DNA of 64,000 nucleotides from Gordonia hongkongensis (GTDB lineage: Bacteria > Actinomycetota > Actinomycetes > Mycobacteriales > Mycobacteriaceae): the NCBI RefSeq assembly GCF_023078355.1, contig NZ_CP095552.1, positions 4,278,001 to 4,342,000 on the forward strand. The letters run 5' to 3'. Below the pieces are notes generated by a model that was not told the origin of the DNA, searched no databases, and saw nothing but the letters and a program-made list of their open reading frames with translations. Made by a program: the position numbers and the translations under genes. Of this stretch, positions 54,213-64,000 are shown piece after piece. Each line of letters opens with the position of its first letter. The first letter of the stretch is position 1.

Positions 54213-55243
54213 CGGTCCTCCAATGCGTCGATCAACGCCTGCGGTGCGTGGCTGTGGTCCGCGGCGCGCCGGGCGAGTGTGCGATATGCCTCGGCGATGC
54301 CGTGCGGTCCCGGGCCGGCGGGGACGGTGCGCAGCGCCGCCAGGTGTCGGGCGACCGCGGGCGCGTCACCGCGGGCGACGGGCCCGGTCAGCGCCGACGG
54401 GCCGAGTTCCAGCACGTTTCGCAGCGACGCCGCGGCCAACGGCCCGAGGATGCGTTCGGCGAGGCGGTTACCGTGTCCGTCGACGGTCGCGGTGTCGCGG
54501 CCGGAGTGGTCGATGGCGGCGTTGAGTGCGAGGACCGCGTCGGAGATCAAGGCGATCAGGTGGTTGGCGCCGTGGGCCAGTGCGGCGTGGTAGAGCGTGC
54601 GCTCGGCTTCGGCGATCCGCACCGGGTCACCGCCCATTTCCAGCACCAGCGACGACGCGATGGCCTCGCCGACCGCATCGGCGGCGGTGATGGCGAAACA
54701 GGCGTTGGTGAGGCGCGCGGTGTCGTCCTCCGAACCCACGAACGTCATCGCCGGATGCAGTGCGATCCCCAGTGCACCGCGGTCGGTCAGCGGTTGCAGC
54801 ACGGCCACCCCGTGCGCGCCCGCGGTGTGCGCGACGATCGTCCCCGGACGGAGCGAGTCGGACGCCGCGATCTCGTCGACCACGGCGGCGAGCTCGGAGT
54901 CGGGCACGCTGACCAGCAGCAACTCGGATCGCGCGACGACCGCGTCGAGGTCGAGGACCTCGGAATCGGGAAGTCGACTCACCGCGCGGGCCCGGGACTC
55001 GGGCGACCGCGCCACCACGGCTCCGACCACATGCCCGGCCTTCTCGAGCGCCTCGCCCAGAGCGGTCCCGACGCGGCCGGCGGACACGAGGCCGACGGTG
55101 AGGCGAGCGGGCGTCGGCAGATTCGTCATGCCGGGAAACGGGTCGGTGAGACCGGAACGGAGGTGCGAGCCATCGACGAAGGCGTCGTCGCCACCGGTTC
55201 GCCGTGCCGATGGCATACCGGCATCACCGCTCGGTGAGGTCAC
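54209..55243 (-). CDS. DUF2520 Rossmann-fold protein upstream of panC (Rv3603c-like)
   Basis: 344 residues. The NAD(P)-type fold starts [39 protein letters not shown] (about residues 48-85), and the second half ([25 protein letters not shown], then [18 protein letters not shown]) is the DUF2520 helical domain. Relatives sit next to panC in many actinobacteria and the role is unsettled; a ketopantoate or pantoate reductase-like function has been considered. GTG 55243 with GGAGG six bases upstream is preferred over ATG 55129, which has no ribosome site, and it gives an N-terminus about 38 residues longer. Confidence 0.82.
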   Translation of the reverse strand: MTSPSGDAGMPSARRTGGDDAFVDGSHLRSGLTDPFPGMTNLPTPARLTVGLVSAGRVGTALGEALEKAGHVVGAVVARSPESRARAVSRLPDSEVLDLDAVVARSELLLVSVPDSELAAVVDEIAASDSLRPGTIVAHTAGAHGVAVLQPLTDRGALGIALHPAMTFVGSEDDTARLTNACFAITAADAVGEAIASSLVLEMGGDPVRIAEAERTLYHAALAHGANHLIALISDAVLALNAAIDHSGRDTATVDGHGNRLAERILGPLAAASLRNVLELGPSALTGPVARGDAPAVARHLAALRTVPAGPGPHGIAEAYRTLARRAADHSHAPQALIDALEDR

Positions 55244-55555
55244 CGCTGTCCTCCAGAGTGTCGTTCCAGTCCCGCATCTGCCGAGACGTCCGTCGGATGA
55301 GCGGACTCATCGCGGCGGCGTCGGCACGGGTACCAGACGTTGCAGAGCAAGAGTAGGTCCGACACCGCGGCCCGTGCCAACGTCTGTGACAGGTGTCACC
55401 TCGAGGGCGTCCGGTTGATCCGCCGGTCGTGCCGACCGATCCACCGAACCGCCGGTGACCTGCGCCGACGCGGCGTAGTCTGAGACAGCCGCAGTCCGCC
55501 CAGGATTGCCGGCCCGGACGACTTCGACACACCCGCGCACACGAAGGTCCCGCCC
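55244..55555. other. Intergenic region with divergent promoters
   Basis: 312 bases between the pan-operon start and the kinase start on the opposite strand. No reading frame here resembles a protein, and I see no strong palindrome. It must hold promoters for the Rv3603c-like/panCD/coaX operon and for the kinase. Confidence 0.4.
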
Positions 55556-56968
55556 ATGAGCTTGGAACCGGGCACAGAGTTCGCCGGTTACCGGGTCGTG
55601 CGCAGGATCGGTGCGGGCGGGATGGGTGAGGTGTACCTCGTCCGCCATCCACGGCTCCCGCGCCATGACGTGATCAAGGTGCTCGCCGAGCAGGTGTCGA
55701 ACGATCCGATCTTCCGAGCCCGGTTCACCCGCGAGGCCGACCTCGCCGCCCAGCTGGACCACCCGTGCATCGTCAGCGTCTACGACCGGGGCGAAGTGGA
55801 CGGACGACTCTGGATCTCGATGCAGTACGTGCCCGGCACGGACGCCGCGGCACTGCTCGCCACCAGCCCCGGCGGGCTCCCGCTCGCCGACGTCGCGGCC
55901 GTGGGCGACGCGATCGGCGCGGCGCTCGATCACGCGCACCGCTCCGGTCTGCTGCACCGCGACGTCAAACCGGCGAACATTCTGATCAGCCCCGGGGAGT
56001 CCGATCCGCGACTCCCCCAGCACGTCACGCGCCGGCGTATCCGGCTGGCCGACTTCGGGATAGCGCGCCCGACCGACGGTGGTGCCACCTCGCTCACCTC
56101 GACGGATCTCGTCATCGGCTCGTTCCCCTATTCGTCACCCGAACAGCTCTCGGCCGAGACCCTCGATGCCCGCAGCGACGTCTACTCACTGGCCTGCAGC
56201 CTCTTCGAATTGATCGCGGGCACAGTGCCGTTCACCGCACGGACCCCCGCCATGATGATCCACCACCACCTCAGCACCCCGCCCCCGGAGCTGGCCGACC
56301 TCCGTCCCGACGTGCCGAGGGCGGTGTCCGACGTGGTGCGCTCCGGTCTCGCGAAGAACCGGACAGACCGTCCGTCGTCGGCGGGCGCCTTTGCCGCCGA
56401 GCTCCGTTCGGCGATCGACTCGACGGTCTTCGCCCCGGCGCCACCGCGGCCGGAGCGCACCGTGCGCGGCCACGCCGCGGCGGCACCGATGTCCGGTCCA
56501 CCGATGTCCCGACCCGCACCGCGGGCGCTGCCCCCGACCGCCTTCGCACCCACTGCTGCGATCCCGGTCGCCGGTGCCACCCGGCCGGGGGACGACGGCT
56601 CTCGGCCCACCATCGCACGGGGCGCGACGGCATACTCCGGACTCCCCGGACACGCTGTCCCCCAGCATGATCCCGGGTCGTCGACGGTCCGCGCCTCGCG
56701 CGATCTACCGGTGCTGGACCCACCTCGGCCCGGCCCGGGTGCGACCCGGCGGACCACCGCGTCGCTCGCATGCGGTGTGGCGGCGATCCCGTTGAGCGTC
56801 GTCGGCGGACTGGGCCTGCCGGTCGGCGTGGCCGGCTGGTATCTCGCCGGCCGTGGTCAGCCGGGTTCGGCCGGGCGGTTCGCCCGCATGCTGTGCGTCT
56901 TGGGCGTCGTGCTGAGCCTGGGGTTCATCGCGTTCACCGTCGGACGCGCCGTGGCGATGCAGTTCTGA
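55556..56968 (+). CDS. Membrane-anchored Ser/Thr protein kinase
   Basis: 470 residues. Kinase domain at about 10-275: glycine loop RIGAGGMGEVYLVRHP, Lys in HDVIKVLAEQV, HRDVKPANIL catalytic loop, DFGIARP, and SFPYSSPEQL for the P+1/APE region. A Pro-rich linker (about 290-395) follows and then two hydrophobic segments near the C-terminus, so the kinase faces the cytoplasm. No PASTA or other sensor domain is present. It is inserted between genes that are neighbours in mycobacteria (Rv3603c and Rv3604c-like). Substrates unknown. Confidence 0.88.
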   Translation: MSLEPGTEFAGYRVVRRIGAGGMGEVYLVRHPRLPRHDVIKVLAEQVSNDPIFRARFTREADLAAQLDHPCIVSVYDRGEVDGRLWISMQYVPGTDAAALLATSPGGLPLADVAAVGDAIGAALDHAHRSGLLHRDVKPANILISPGESDPRLPQHVTRRRIRLADFGIARPTDGGATSLTSTDLVIGSFPYSSPEQLSAETLDARSDVYSLACSLFELIAGTVPFTARTPAMMIHHHLSTPPPELADLRPDVPRAVSDVVRSGLAKNRTDRPSSAGAFAAELRSAIDSTVFAPAPPRPERTVRGHAAAAPMSGPPMSRPAPRALPPTAFAPTAAIPVAGATRPGDDGSRPTIARGATAYSGLPGHAVPQHDPGSSTVRASRDLPVLDPPRPGPGATRRTTASLACGVAAIPLSVVGGLGLPVGVAGWYLAGRGQPGSAGRFARMLCVLGVVLSLGFIAFTVGRAVAMQF

Positions 56969-56994
56969 CTTCGACGTCGTCGCAACGGATTTCG

Positions 56995-57780
56995 TCAGCG
57001 CCGGCTCCCTGGCCGGGACTTCTGCGGCTCACGCGCCTGCCTGGACAACGCGCCGAACACGGCGTCGACCACCCACAGGGTCAGGATCCCCGCCACGATG
57101 TCGACCACGTCGTCGAACGGTGAACGGAATCTCGGCGAGAACGGGTCCAGTACCTGCGAGGCCGGGACGTCGAGGAGTCTCCCGGTGCCGTCGACGATCG
57201 CGTCGACCGGGTTCGACGCCCAGCCCTCATAGGCGTTGATCGCCAGCAGCATGATGACCGGAATGGCCAGCACCCACCAGAATCCACGACGACGCGCGAC
57301 CGACCACGCCACGATCAGCATCGTGACGAAGGCGGGCATGTGCTCCGAACAGAACGTGAGAACGGGGTAGTCTCCCGATCGCACCAGGACCGGGACCTGA
57401 CCACCCCAGAATCCGAGTGCCCCGACCGCGCCGATCACCACCGCGATCCCCGACCGCAACGGGTTACGAGCCCAGATCCCCAGCACGAGAACCATGTACA
57501 GCGGCATCAAAGCCGTCAGCGACCAGATGAGCAACAGGCTCGCCTCGGGACCGTTGGCCTGGAGGTTCGCGTGGTACTCGGGGAACGGGGTGCCGTCGAG
57601 CGGGTCGAAGGTGAAGAGCCACAACACCGTCGGCCACCACGCGATGACCGGCAAGAACACCGCGGTGCTCACCAGCGACTGCTTGACCGCGTTCCCGCGC
57701 TCGGTATGGCGGATCGCGGCCATCGACGGATCGGACCCCGGCCCGAGACCGAACTCCCCACCCGCGAGCGTCTCGCTCAT
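56995..57780 (-). CDS. Membrane protein, unknown function
   Basis: 261 residues with a polar N-terminus of about 30 and six predicted membrane segments (roughly 38-56, 80-98, 106-125, 140-160, 165-183 and 225-245). Between the last two lies a soluble stretch with VDAIVDGTGRLLDVPASQV. WWPTVLWLFTFDPLDGTPFPEYHANLQANGPEA is a conserved-looking loop. The tail is Arg/Ser rich. I do not recognise the family. It converges on the kinase gene. Confidence 0.62.
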   Translation of the reverse strand: MSETLAGGEFGLGPGSDPSMAAIRHTERGNAVKQSLVSTAVFLPVIAWWPTVLWLFTFDPLDGTPFPEYHANLQANGPEASLLLIWSLTALMPLYMVLVLGIWARNPLRSGIAVVIGAVGALGFWGGQVPVLVRSGDYPVLTFCSEHMPAFVTMLIVAWSVARRRGFWWVLAIPVIMLLAINAYEGWASNPVDAIVDGTGRLLDVPASQVLDPFSPRFRSPFDDVVDIVAGILTLWVVDAVFGALSRQAREPQKSRPGSRR

Positions 57781-57911
57781 ACGGGAATACTAGGGCGATC
57801 GTCCAACTCGTATCGGCGAATCCGCGGCAACGCCGCAGATGCACTCGGACGGATGACAGGGGCATCGGACCGCGACCCGGCAGTGTTGCAAGCGGCCGGG
57901 CCCCCGGCCGA

Positions 57912-59255
57912 TCAGCCGTTCCGTCGGCGCCGTCCGCCGCCGGTGGACTCGGTCTGTGACCGCAGCTGGCTCAGGAGTTCGGAGACGGGCAACCCCGCCG
58001 AGTGTGCCGATTCCGCGTCGTCGGCGACCGCTCGGCGTCGACGACCACCGCCGAAGGACTGCGTGGGCCGACCGCCCGGCTGATTCTCGTGTCGTCCAGC
58101 GGACCCGAGGAAGGGCGGGGGCTCCACGTCGTCGGAAGCATCCGCGCCGTCCGGGGTCTCATCGCTCTCGGGTGCTTCGCCCGACGCCGACCGGGTCGAC
58201 CATTCGTCGGTCGGGGTGTCGTCGGTGTAGAGCGGTTGATTCGCGTCCGCGACCGGCGACTGCGATCCCGGGCCTCGGGTATCCGACGCGTCGGCATCGC
58301 TTCCGAGGTAGAAGCCCCCGGAGAACGGCACGGACGCGGACTCTCCGGCGCCGGTTGACGCACCACTGTCCGCACCCGAGGTCTCGCCGCCGGCGGTGGC
58401 TTCCGTGCCGCCGGGGTGATCGGTGTCGACGATCTCGGCGTCGGAGACGTCCGCATCGGACGTCCCCGTCGCGGCATCGGGTTCGGCCGGCGCGCTCGTC
58501 GCCGCGGCCTCGTCGGGCGATACCTCGGTGGCGATGCGGCCCGAGATCGGGTCGTCGGTGACGACCGGGATCACCTCGGTCATCTCGTTGGGATCGACCG
58601 GTCCCGTATGCCTGCCGTCGTCCGCGGTCGGAGCCGTCGCCGCGAAGTCGCGCGCGGCGAGCACCCCGTCGTCGGCGTAGGTGGCGCCGTAGGAGGACAC
58701 GCCACCGATATCACCGGAGAAGCCACCGCCGTAGGGTGCGCCGGATCGACGTCCCGCGCGTGATTCGTCGTTCAGGCCCGAGGCCAGTTCGCGCATCTTC
58801 TCACTCGACAGGGCGACCCGCTGATCCGGCAGCGGTTCACCGAGGAGCATCTCCAGGCTGGAACGCAACGCCAGCACCTGGGCCTTGAGCTCGGAGAGTT
58901 CTTCGTTCGACTCGGCGGTGACCTCTTTGCGGATGGTCGTCTCGACATCGAGTTCGTACTGCCGACGCGCGGCGATCTCGCGTTCCAGCTGCAGTTCGTA
59001 GACCAACCGGAGGTCACGGCTCTTCGCCTCGGCGCTCTCGGCCTGTCGACGGAACTTCGTCACCAGGATCGCGCCGATGACGGCCGCCCACAACGCCGCG
59101 ATGACTGCCAGCGAGCCGGTGATCGACAGCCTGTCGGTGAAGACCATCAGGATGCTGGCGATCAATGCGAGCACGATCAAGAGGCCGAGCAACCACTGAG
59201 CCGTCGACCGACTCGAGCGGCGCGAGTCGGCGGCACGGCCGTTCGAGGTCGTCAT
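57912..59255 (-). CDS. Membrane-anchored coiled-coil protein (Rv3604c-like)
   Basis: 447 residues. Two membrane segments (about 20-40 and 46-66) are followed by a helical, charged stretch predicted as coiled coil (RRQAESAEAKSRDLRLVYELQLEREIAARRQYELDVETTIRKEVTAESNEELSELK, about 68-130). The rest, about 300 residues, is low-complexity, rich in Asp, Glu, Thr, Ser, Gly and Pro, and ends in Arg/Gly-rich repeats. It fits the position and layout of the Rv3604c family. No catalytic motif is visible; a scaffold or envelope role is plausible. Confidence 0.65.
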   Translation of the reverse strand: MTTSNGRAADSRRSSRSTAQWLLGLLIVLALIASILMVFTDRLSITGSLAVIAALWAAVIGAILVTKFRRQAESAEAKSRDLRLVYELQLEREIAARRQYELDVETTIRKEVTAESNEELSELKAQVLALRSSLEMLLGEPLPDQRVALSSEKMRELASGLNDESRAGRRSGAPYGGGFSGDIGGVSSYGATYADDGVLAARDFAATAPTADDGRHTGPVDPNEMTEVIPVVTDDPISGRIATEVSPDEAAATSAPAEPDAATGTSDADVSDAEIVDTDHPGGTEATAGGETSGADSGASTGAGESASVPFSGGFYLGSDADASDTRGPGSQSPVADANQPLYTDDTPTDEWSTRSASGEAPESDETPDGADASDDVEPPPFLGSAGRHENQPGGRPTQSFGGGRRRRAVADDAESAHSAGLPVSELLSQLRSQTESTGGGRRRRNG

Positions 59256-59370
59256 GATCGTGAATTTACCCGCTGTGAGTGCATTCGGACCGCAGGCGGG
59301 TGCGGAGTTTCTCCGATAGTCGACATGTTAGGCGACGAGTGCGCGGGGCGACCGACACTCGCCCCGACCC

Positions 59371-59886
59371 TCACGGACCGCCGACGGCGGACGGATCGTC
59401 GGGTGCTCGGCAGCAGTACTCGAGCCACAGCGCGGCACCGACGAGGACCACCCCGCCGATCAGTCCGACGATCGCGCCCGGCCGGTCGTGGTCGGCAGCG
59501 GCCAGATCGTGTTGGCCGAGCAGGAAGGCCAGCAGACCCAGCCACACCCCGACGGCGATCGCGCCGAGGATCGCAGAAGCCTTGGCCAGGGCCAGCACTC
59601 GCGCGGCCGTGAGTGGATGGAGTTGTCCCCGCGCGCGACCGACATCCCGCGAATCGACCCGGGAACGGACGACGAAGGCGATGACGATCTCGAGTGCGGC
59701 AAGCACATACAGCACCACACCGGCGAGCAACGGCAGCGGCGGGAAATCGGAGTAGTTGTACCGCACCAGGATCCACGCGACGATCGCCGTGACCGCCGCG
59801 ATGACGGCGAGATCGCGGATCCGGGTGGGACCGAGACCGGTCTCCTCGTCGTCCTGATCCGGCCGGCGCGGATCCGGCGCGGTCAC
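59371..59886 (-). CDS. DUF3180 membrane protein (Rv3605c-like)
   Basis: 171 residues with four membrane segments (about 26-43, 52-73, 96-118 and 128-150) and an acidic N-terminus ([17 protein letters not shown]). The motif [22 protein letters not shown] is the DUF3180 signature. GTG 59886 overlaps the folK stop (GTGA), so it is part of the folate operon as in mycobacteria. Function is unknown. Confidence 0.78.
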   Translation of the reverse strand: MTAPDPRRPDQDDEETGLGPTRIRDLAVIAAVTAIVAWILVRYNYSDFPPLPLLAGVVLYVLAALEIVIAFVVRSRVDSRDVGRARGQLHPLTAARVLALAKASAILGAIAVGVWLGLLAFLLGQHDLAAADHDRPGAIVGLIGGVVLVGAALWLEYCCRAPDDPSAVGGP

Positions 59887-60401
59887 GACTCGACCCCGGT
59901 CAGGCGGCCGACCGGACGCACCGCGTCCCGCTCTGCGGCGTCGAGCCCGGCCACGAGATCGGACACCGCGCGCGTACCGTCCGGGGTCCAGAGGATGGCA
60001 TCGGGTTCGATCTCGAGCCACGGGACGAGGACGAAAGCCCGTTGCGCGGCACGGGGATGGGGCAGTGTCAGGTCCGGGTCCCCGGACACGACGACCTGGC
60101 CGGACTCGGACACGGTGATCACGTCGACGTCGAGAGTTCGCGGCCCCCAGCGGATCTCGCGCGTCCGATCGGCCGCCCGCTCGAGATCGAATCCGCGCTC
60201 GAGCCACCCGCGCGCATCATGCGGGCCGTCGACGACGAGCGTGATGTTGCGGAAGTCCTCCTGCTCGACCCCGCCCCACGGCGGCGTCGAATAGACCGCG
60301 GACACCGCGACCAGGTCGTCGGCGAAAGCCTCGACGACCGAACGCAGGTGCGCGGTCGGGTCACCGATGTTGGAACCGGCCGAGAGCACCGCGCGGCTCA
60401 T
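59883..60401 (-). CDS. folK: HPPK, 6-hydroxymethyl-7,8-dihydropterin pyrophosphokinase
   Basis: 172 residues. [23 protein letters not shown] near the N-terminus, [22 protein letters not shown], and [12 protein letters not shown] with the catalytic Asp pair, then [21 protein letters not shown]. It transfers pyrophosphate to hydroxymethyl-dihydropterin. The ATG at 60401 overlaps the folB stop by four bases. Order folE-folP-folB-folK as in other Mycobacteriales. Confidence 0.92.
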   Translation of the reverse strand: MSRAVLSAGSNIGDPTAHLRSVVEAFADDLVAVSAVYSTPPWGGVEQEDFRNITLVVDGPHDARGWLERGFDLERAADRTREIRWGPRTLDVDVITVSESGQVVVSGDPDLTLPHPRAAQRAFVLVPWLEIEPDAILWTPDGTRAVSDLVAGLDAAERDAVRPVGRLTGVES

Positions 60402-60769
60402 CGCGTCCCCTTGCGGGAACGTCTGGTCACCACCGCGACGTCGTCGAAGGTCAGTGGGATCGGCGCCGACGGCTTGTGCACGGTCACCTCGCAGGCATCG
60501 ATGCGCTCGTCGGTCATGATCGACTCCGCGACCTCGGCCCCCACCTTCTCGATGAGGTTGCGCGGTTCGCCCCCGACGATGCCGGCGACCTGCTGCGCGA
60601 GCGCGCCGTAGTCGACGGTGTCGGCGAGGTCGTCGGACTCGCCGGCGGCCCGTAGGTCCAGCCAGAGCACGACGTCGATGTAGAAGTCCTGGCCGTCGGC
60701 CCGTTCATGGTCGAACACACCGTGATTGCCGCGGACCTTGAGGCCGCGCAGTTCGATCCGGTCAGCCAT
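60398..60769 (-). CDS. folB: Dihydroneopterin aldolase
   Basis: 123 residues. [38 protein letters not shown] at the N-terminus contains the GxHGVF substrate motif, and [15 protein letters not shown] near the middle the second conserved helix; [19 protein letters not shown] holds the catalytic Lys region. It makes hydroxymethyl-dihydropterin. It overlaps folP by eight bases. Confidence 0.92.
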   Translation of the reverse strand: MADRIELRGLKVRGNHGVFDHERADGQDFYIDVVLWLDLRAAGESDDLADTVDYGALAQQVAGIVGGEPRNLIEKVGAEVAESIMTDERIDACEVTVHKPSAPIPLTFDDVAVVTRRSRKGTR

Positions 60770-61670
60770 TCGTGTCTCCTACCGAGGACGAGGTTCGGGA
60801 ACCGCCGGTGCGCCAGGCCGCCGCGACCGCGACCGCGTCGCGACTGCTCGCGACGTCGTGGACGCGCACCCCCCATGCGCCCGCGGCGGCGGACAGCGCC
60901 GAGACCGACGCGGTGGCGACATCGCGTCCGGCGGGCGGCCGGTCCGCACCGTCGCGACGCAGCAGCGCCCCGAGGAAGCGTTTGCGGGAGGCTCCGACCA
61001 GCACCGGGAAGCCGAGACCGGTGATGGTGGGCAGTGCGTTGAGCAGGGCCCAGTTGTGCTCGGCGGTCTTGGCGAAGCCCAGCCCCGGATCCAGGATGAG
61101 GCGGTCGGCGTCGACGCCGGCCGACACCGCCGCGTCGACCTGGGCCAGCAGTTCCCCACTCACCTCGGCGACCACGTCCCGGTACCCGTCGACGTCTCCA
61201 CTGCGGTGCGTGAACCGCCGGTCCGTGCTGTCCCCGGCCGGGCGCCAGTGCATCAGGATCCACGGCAATCCCGCGTCCGCGACGACCCGCGCCATGTCGG
61301 CGTCGGCACGCCCGCCGGACACGTCGTTGACGATCGCGGCGCCGGCCCGGATCGCGGCGGCCGCGACCGGGGCGCGCATCGTGTCGACAGACACGGTCAC
61401 CCCGCGCGCGGCGAGTTCGCCGATCACCGGGACCACGCGCTCCGCCTCGAGACCGGGGTCGACCCGGACCGCGCCGGGCCGGGTCGATTCGCCACCGACG
61501 TCGATGAGGTCGGCACCCTGCTCGATGAGTTCGAGCCCATGCGCGATGGCCGCATCGGCGTCGAGGTAGCGGCCGCCGTCGGAGAAGGAGTCGGCGGTGA
61601 CGTTGAGGACGCCCATCACGAGAGTCCGGTGCACACCGCCGCCGGCGGGGACTGCGTGCGCCTGCGTCAC
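60762..61670 (-). CDS. folP: Dihydropteroate synthase
   Basis: 302 residues. [17 protein letters not shown] (pterin/pyrophosphate loop 1) follows a short N-terminus, [11 protein letters not shown] is loop 2, then [15 protein letters not shown] and [17 protein letters not shown], with [10 protein letters not shown] near the C-terminus. It condenses pABA with the pterin pyrophosphate and is the sulfonamide target. GTG 61670 overlaps the folE stop. The C-terminus ([15 protein letters not shown]) is slightly extended. Confidence 0.92.
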   Translation of the reverse strand: MTQAHAVPAGGGVHRTLVMGVLNVTADSFSDGGRYLDADAAIAHGLELIEQGADLIDVGGESTRPGAVRVDPGLEAERVVPVIGELAARGVTVSVDTMRAPVAAAAIRAGAAIVNDVSGGRADADMARVVADAGLPWILMHWRPAGDSTDRRFTHRSGDVDGYRDVVAEVSGELLAQVDAAVSAGVDADRLILDPGLGFAKTAEHNWALLNALPTITGLGFPVLVGASRKRFLGALLRRDGADRPPAGRDVATASVSALSAAAGAWGVRVHDVASSRDAVAVAAAWRTGGSRTSSSVGDTNG

Positions 61671-62278
61671 CGGGTGATCAGGTCGAGGGCTTCGCCGCGG
61701 GACACCGCACTGGTCTTGAAGATGCCGCGCACCGCCGACGTGGTGGTCGTCGCGCCGGGTTTGCGGATACCGCGCATGGCCATGCACAGGTGCTCGGCCT
61801 CGATCACCACGATCACCCCGCGGGGCTCGAGTCTGCGCATCATCGCGTCGGCGATCTGGCTGGTGAGCCGCTCCTGGACCTGCGGACGCTTCGCGTACAG
61901 GTCGACCAGGCGTGCCAACTTGGACAGCCCGGTCACCCGGCCCGACGCCCCGGGGATGTAGCCGACGTGGGCGACGCCGTGGAACGACACCAGGTGATGC
62001 TCGCAGGTGGAGTACATCGGGATGTCCTTCACCAGCACCAGCTCGTCGTGGTCCTCGTCGAACGTCGTGGCGAGGACCTCGTCGGGCTCGGTGTACAAGC
62101 CGGCGAACATCTCCCGGTAGGCGTTCGCCACCCGCGTGGGCGTCCGGATCAGACCTTCCCGATCCGGGTCCTCGCCGACGGCGAGCAGCAACTCGCGGAC
62201 CGCGGCTTCGGCGCGTGCCTGGTCGAAGTCGGACCGGGGTCCCTCGAGTACGGCGTCCCGCCGCTCGCTGATACTCAT
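61667..62278 (-). CDS. folE: GTP cyclohydrolase I
   Basis: 203 residues. [71 protein letters not shown] contains the zinc Cys-Glu-His-His motif and substrate residues; a second Cys in [16 protein letters not shown] completes the zinc site. It opens GTP at the first folate step. ATG 62278 is nine bases after the ftsH stop. Confidence 0.93.
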   Translation of the reverse strand: MSISERRDAVLEGPRSDFDQARAEAAVRELLLAVGEDPDREGLIRTPTRVANAYREMFAGLYTEPDEVLATTFDEDHDELVLVKDIPMYSTCEHHLVSFHGVAHVGYIPGASGRVTGLSKLARLVDLYAKRPQVQERLTSQIADAMMRRLEPRGVIVVIEAEHLCMAMRGIRKPGATTTTSAVRGIFKTSAVSRGEALDLITR

Positions 62279-62287
62279 CCGGCCACT

Positions 62288-64000
<1,713 letters not shown>

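Overview
The window reads as a chromosomal segment of a high-GC, mycolic-acid-type actinobacterium. It is most like Gordonia, or a close relative of Rhodococcus and Mycobacterium. Two things point there: the steroid-catabolism genes follow the order of M. tuberculosis Rv3515c-Rv3561, and the right end follows the Rv3598c-Rv3610c order lysS, coaX, panD, panC, (two conserved genes), folK, folB, folP, folE, ftsH. The genus is inferred from gene order and family resemblance; no database was searched.

Layout. 1-2.2 kb: the end of an unknown gene, two tandem translationally coupled pairs of tiny membrane proteins, and a secreted protein. 2.6-18.1 kb: a DUF1275 membrane protein, then a sterol side-chain block with fadD19, echA19, an F420-dependent oxidoreductase, a DUF35 protein, ltp4, ltp3, cyp125 with a ketosteroid-isomerase-like partner, fadA5 and a Ddn-like F420 nitroreductase. 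A sigma-factor operon sits inside it. Divergent promoters in this block carry KstR-type operators (TnnAACnnGTTnnA). 18.1-23.5 kb: intergenic repeats, an intact IS110-family element inserted into one repeat, a DinB-like protein with a divergent WYL regulator, and a DUF5685 protein. 23.5-31.8 kb: an acyl-CoA synthetase broken by a 1-base shift, a GyrA-like/GNAT fusion, two SDRs, and echA20-ipdA-ipdB-ipdC for steroid ring C/D opening. 31.9-38.1 kb: an ABC ATPase, a frameshifted HNH endonuclease gene, and a two-gene ABC exporter-fold transporter with an IdeR-like iron box. 38.2-45.6 kb: kstR2, an aldehyde dehydrogenase, fadA6, ipdF, fadE30 and divergent fadD3, with KstR2-type operators (AnCAAGnnCTTGnT). 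45.6-46.2 kb: a decayed DUF559 gene between two palindromes. 46.2-64 kb: lysS, a small accessory island (rhodanese-like protein, FAD monooxygenase, two TetR regulators, hydrolase), a 166-bp inverted-repeat element, coaX-panD-panC, a Ser/Thr kinase, membrane proteins, the folate operon and the 3' part of ftsH.

How it works together. FadD19, Cyp125, EchA19, FadA5 and Ltp3/Ltp4 would oxidise, activate and shorten sterol side chains, including C24-branched ones. FadD3, FadE30, IpdF, IpdC, EchA20, IpdAB and FadA6 would degrade the remaining C/D-ring propionate (HIP). KstR-type sites control the first set and KstR2-type sites the second. The right end supplies pantothenate/CoA and folate; CoA demand is high in such catabolism, though that link is an inference.

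Most notable observations: (i) the IS110 element carries, downstream of its transposase, short sequences matching both halves of its own insertion site in the arrangement expected of a bridge-RNA target loop; (ii) a GyrA-like coiled-coil fused to a GNAT domain behind a perfect KstR box; (iii) tandem coupled pairs of tiny membrane proteins; (iv) several families of short intergenic inverted repeats; (v) two otherwise intact genes each broken by a single-base frameshift.
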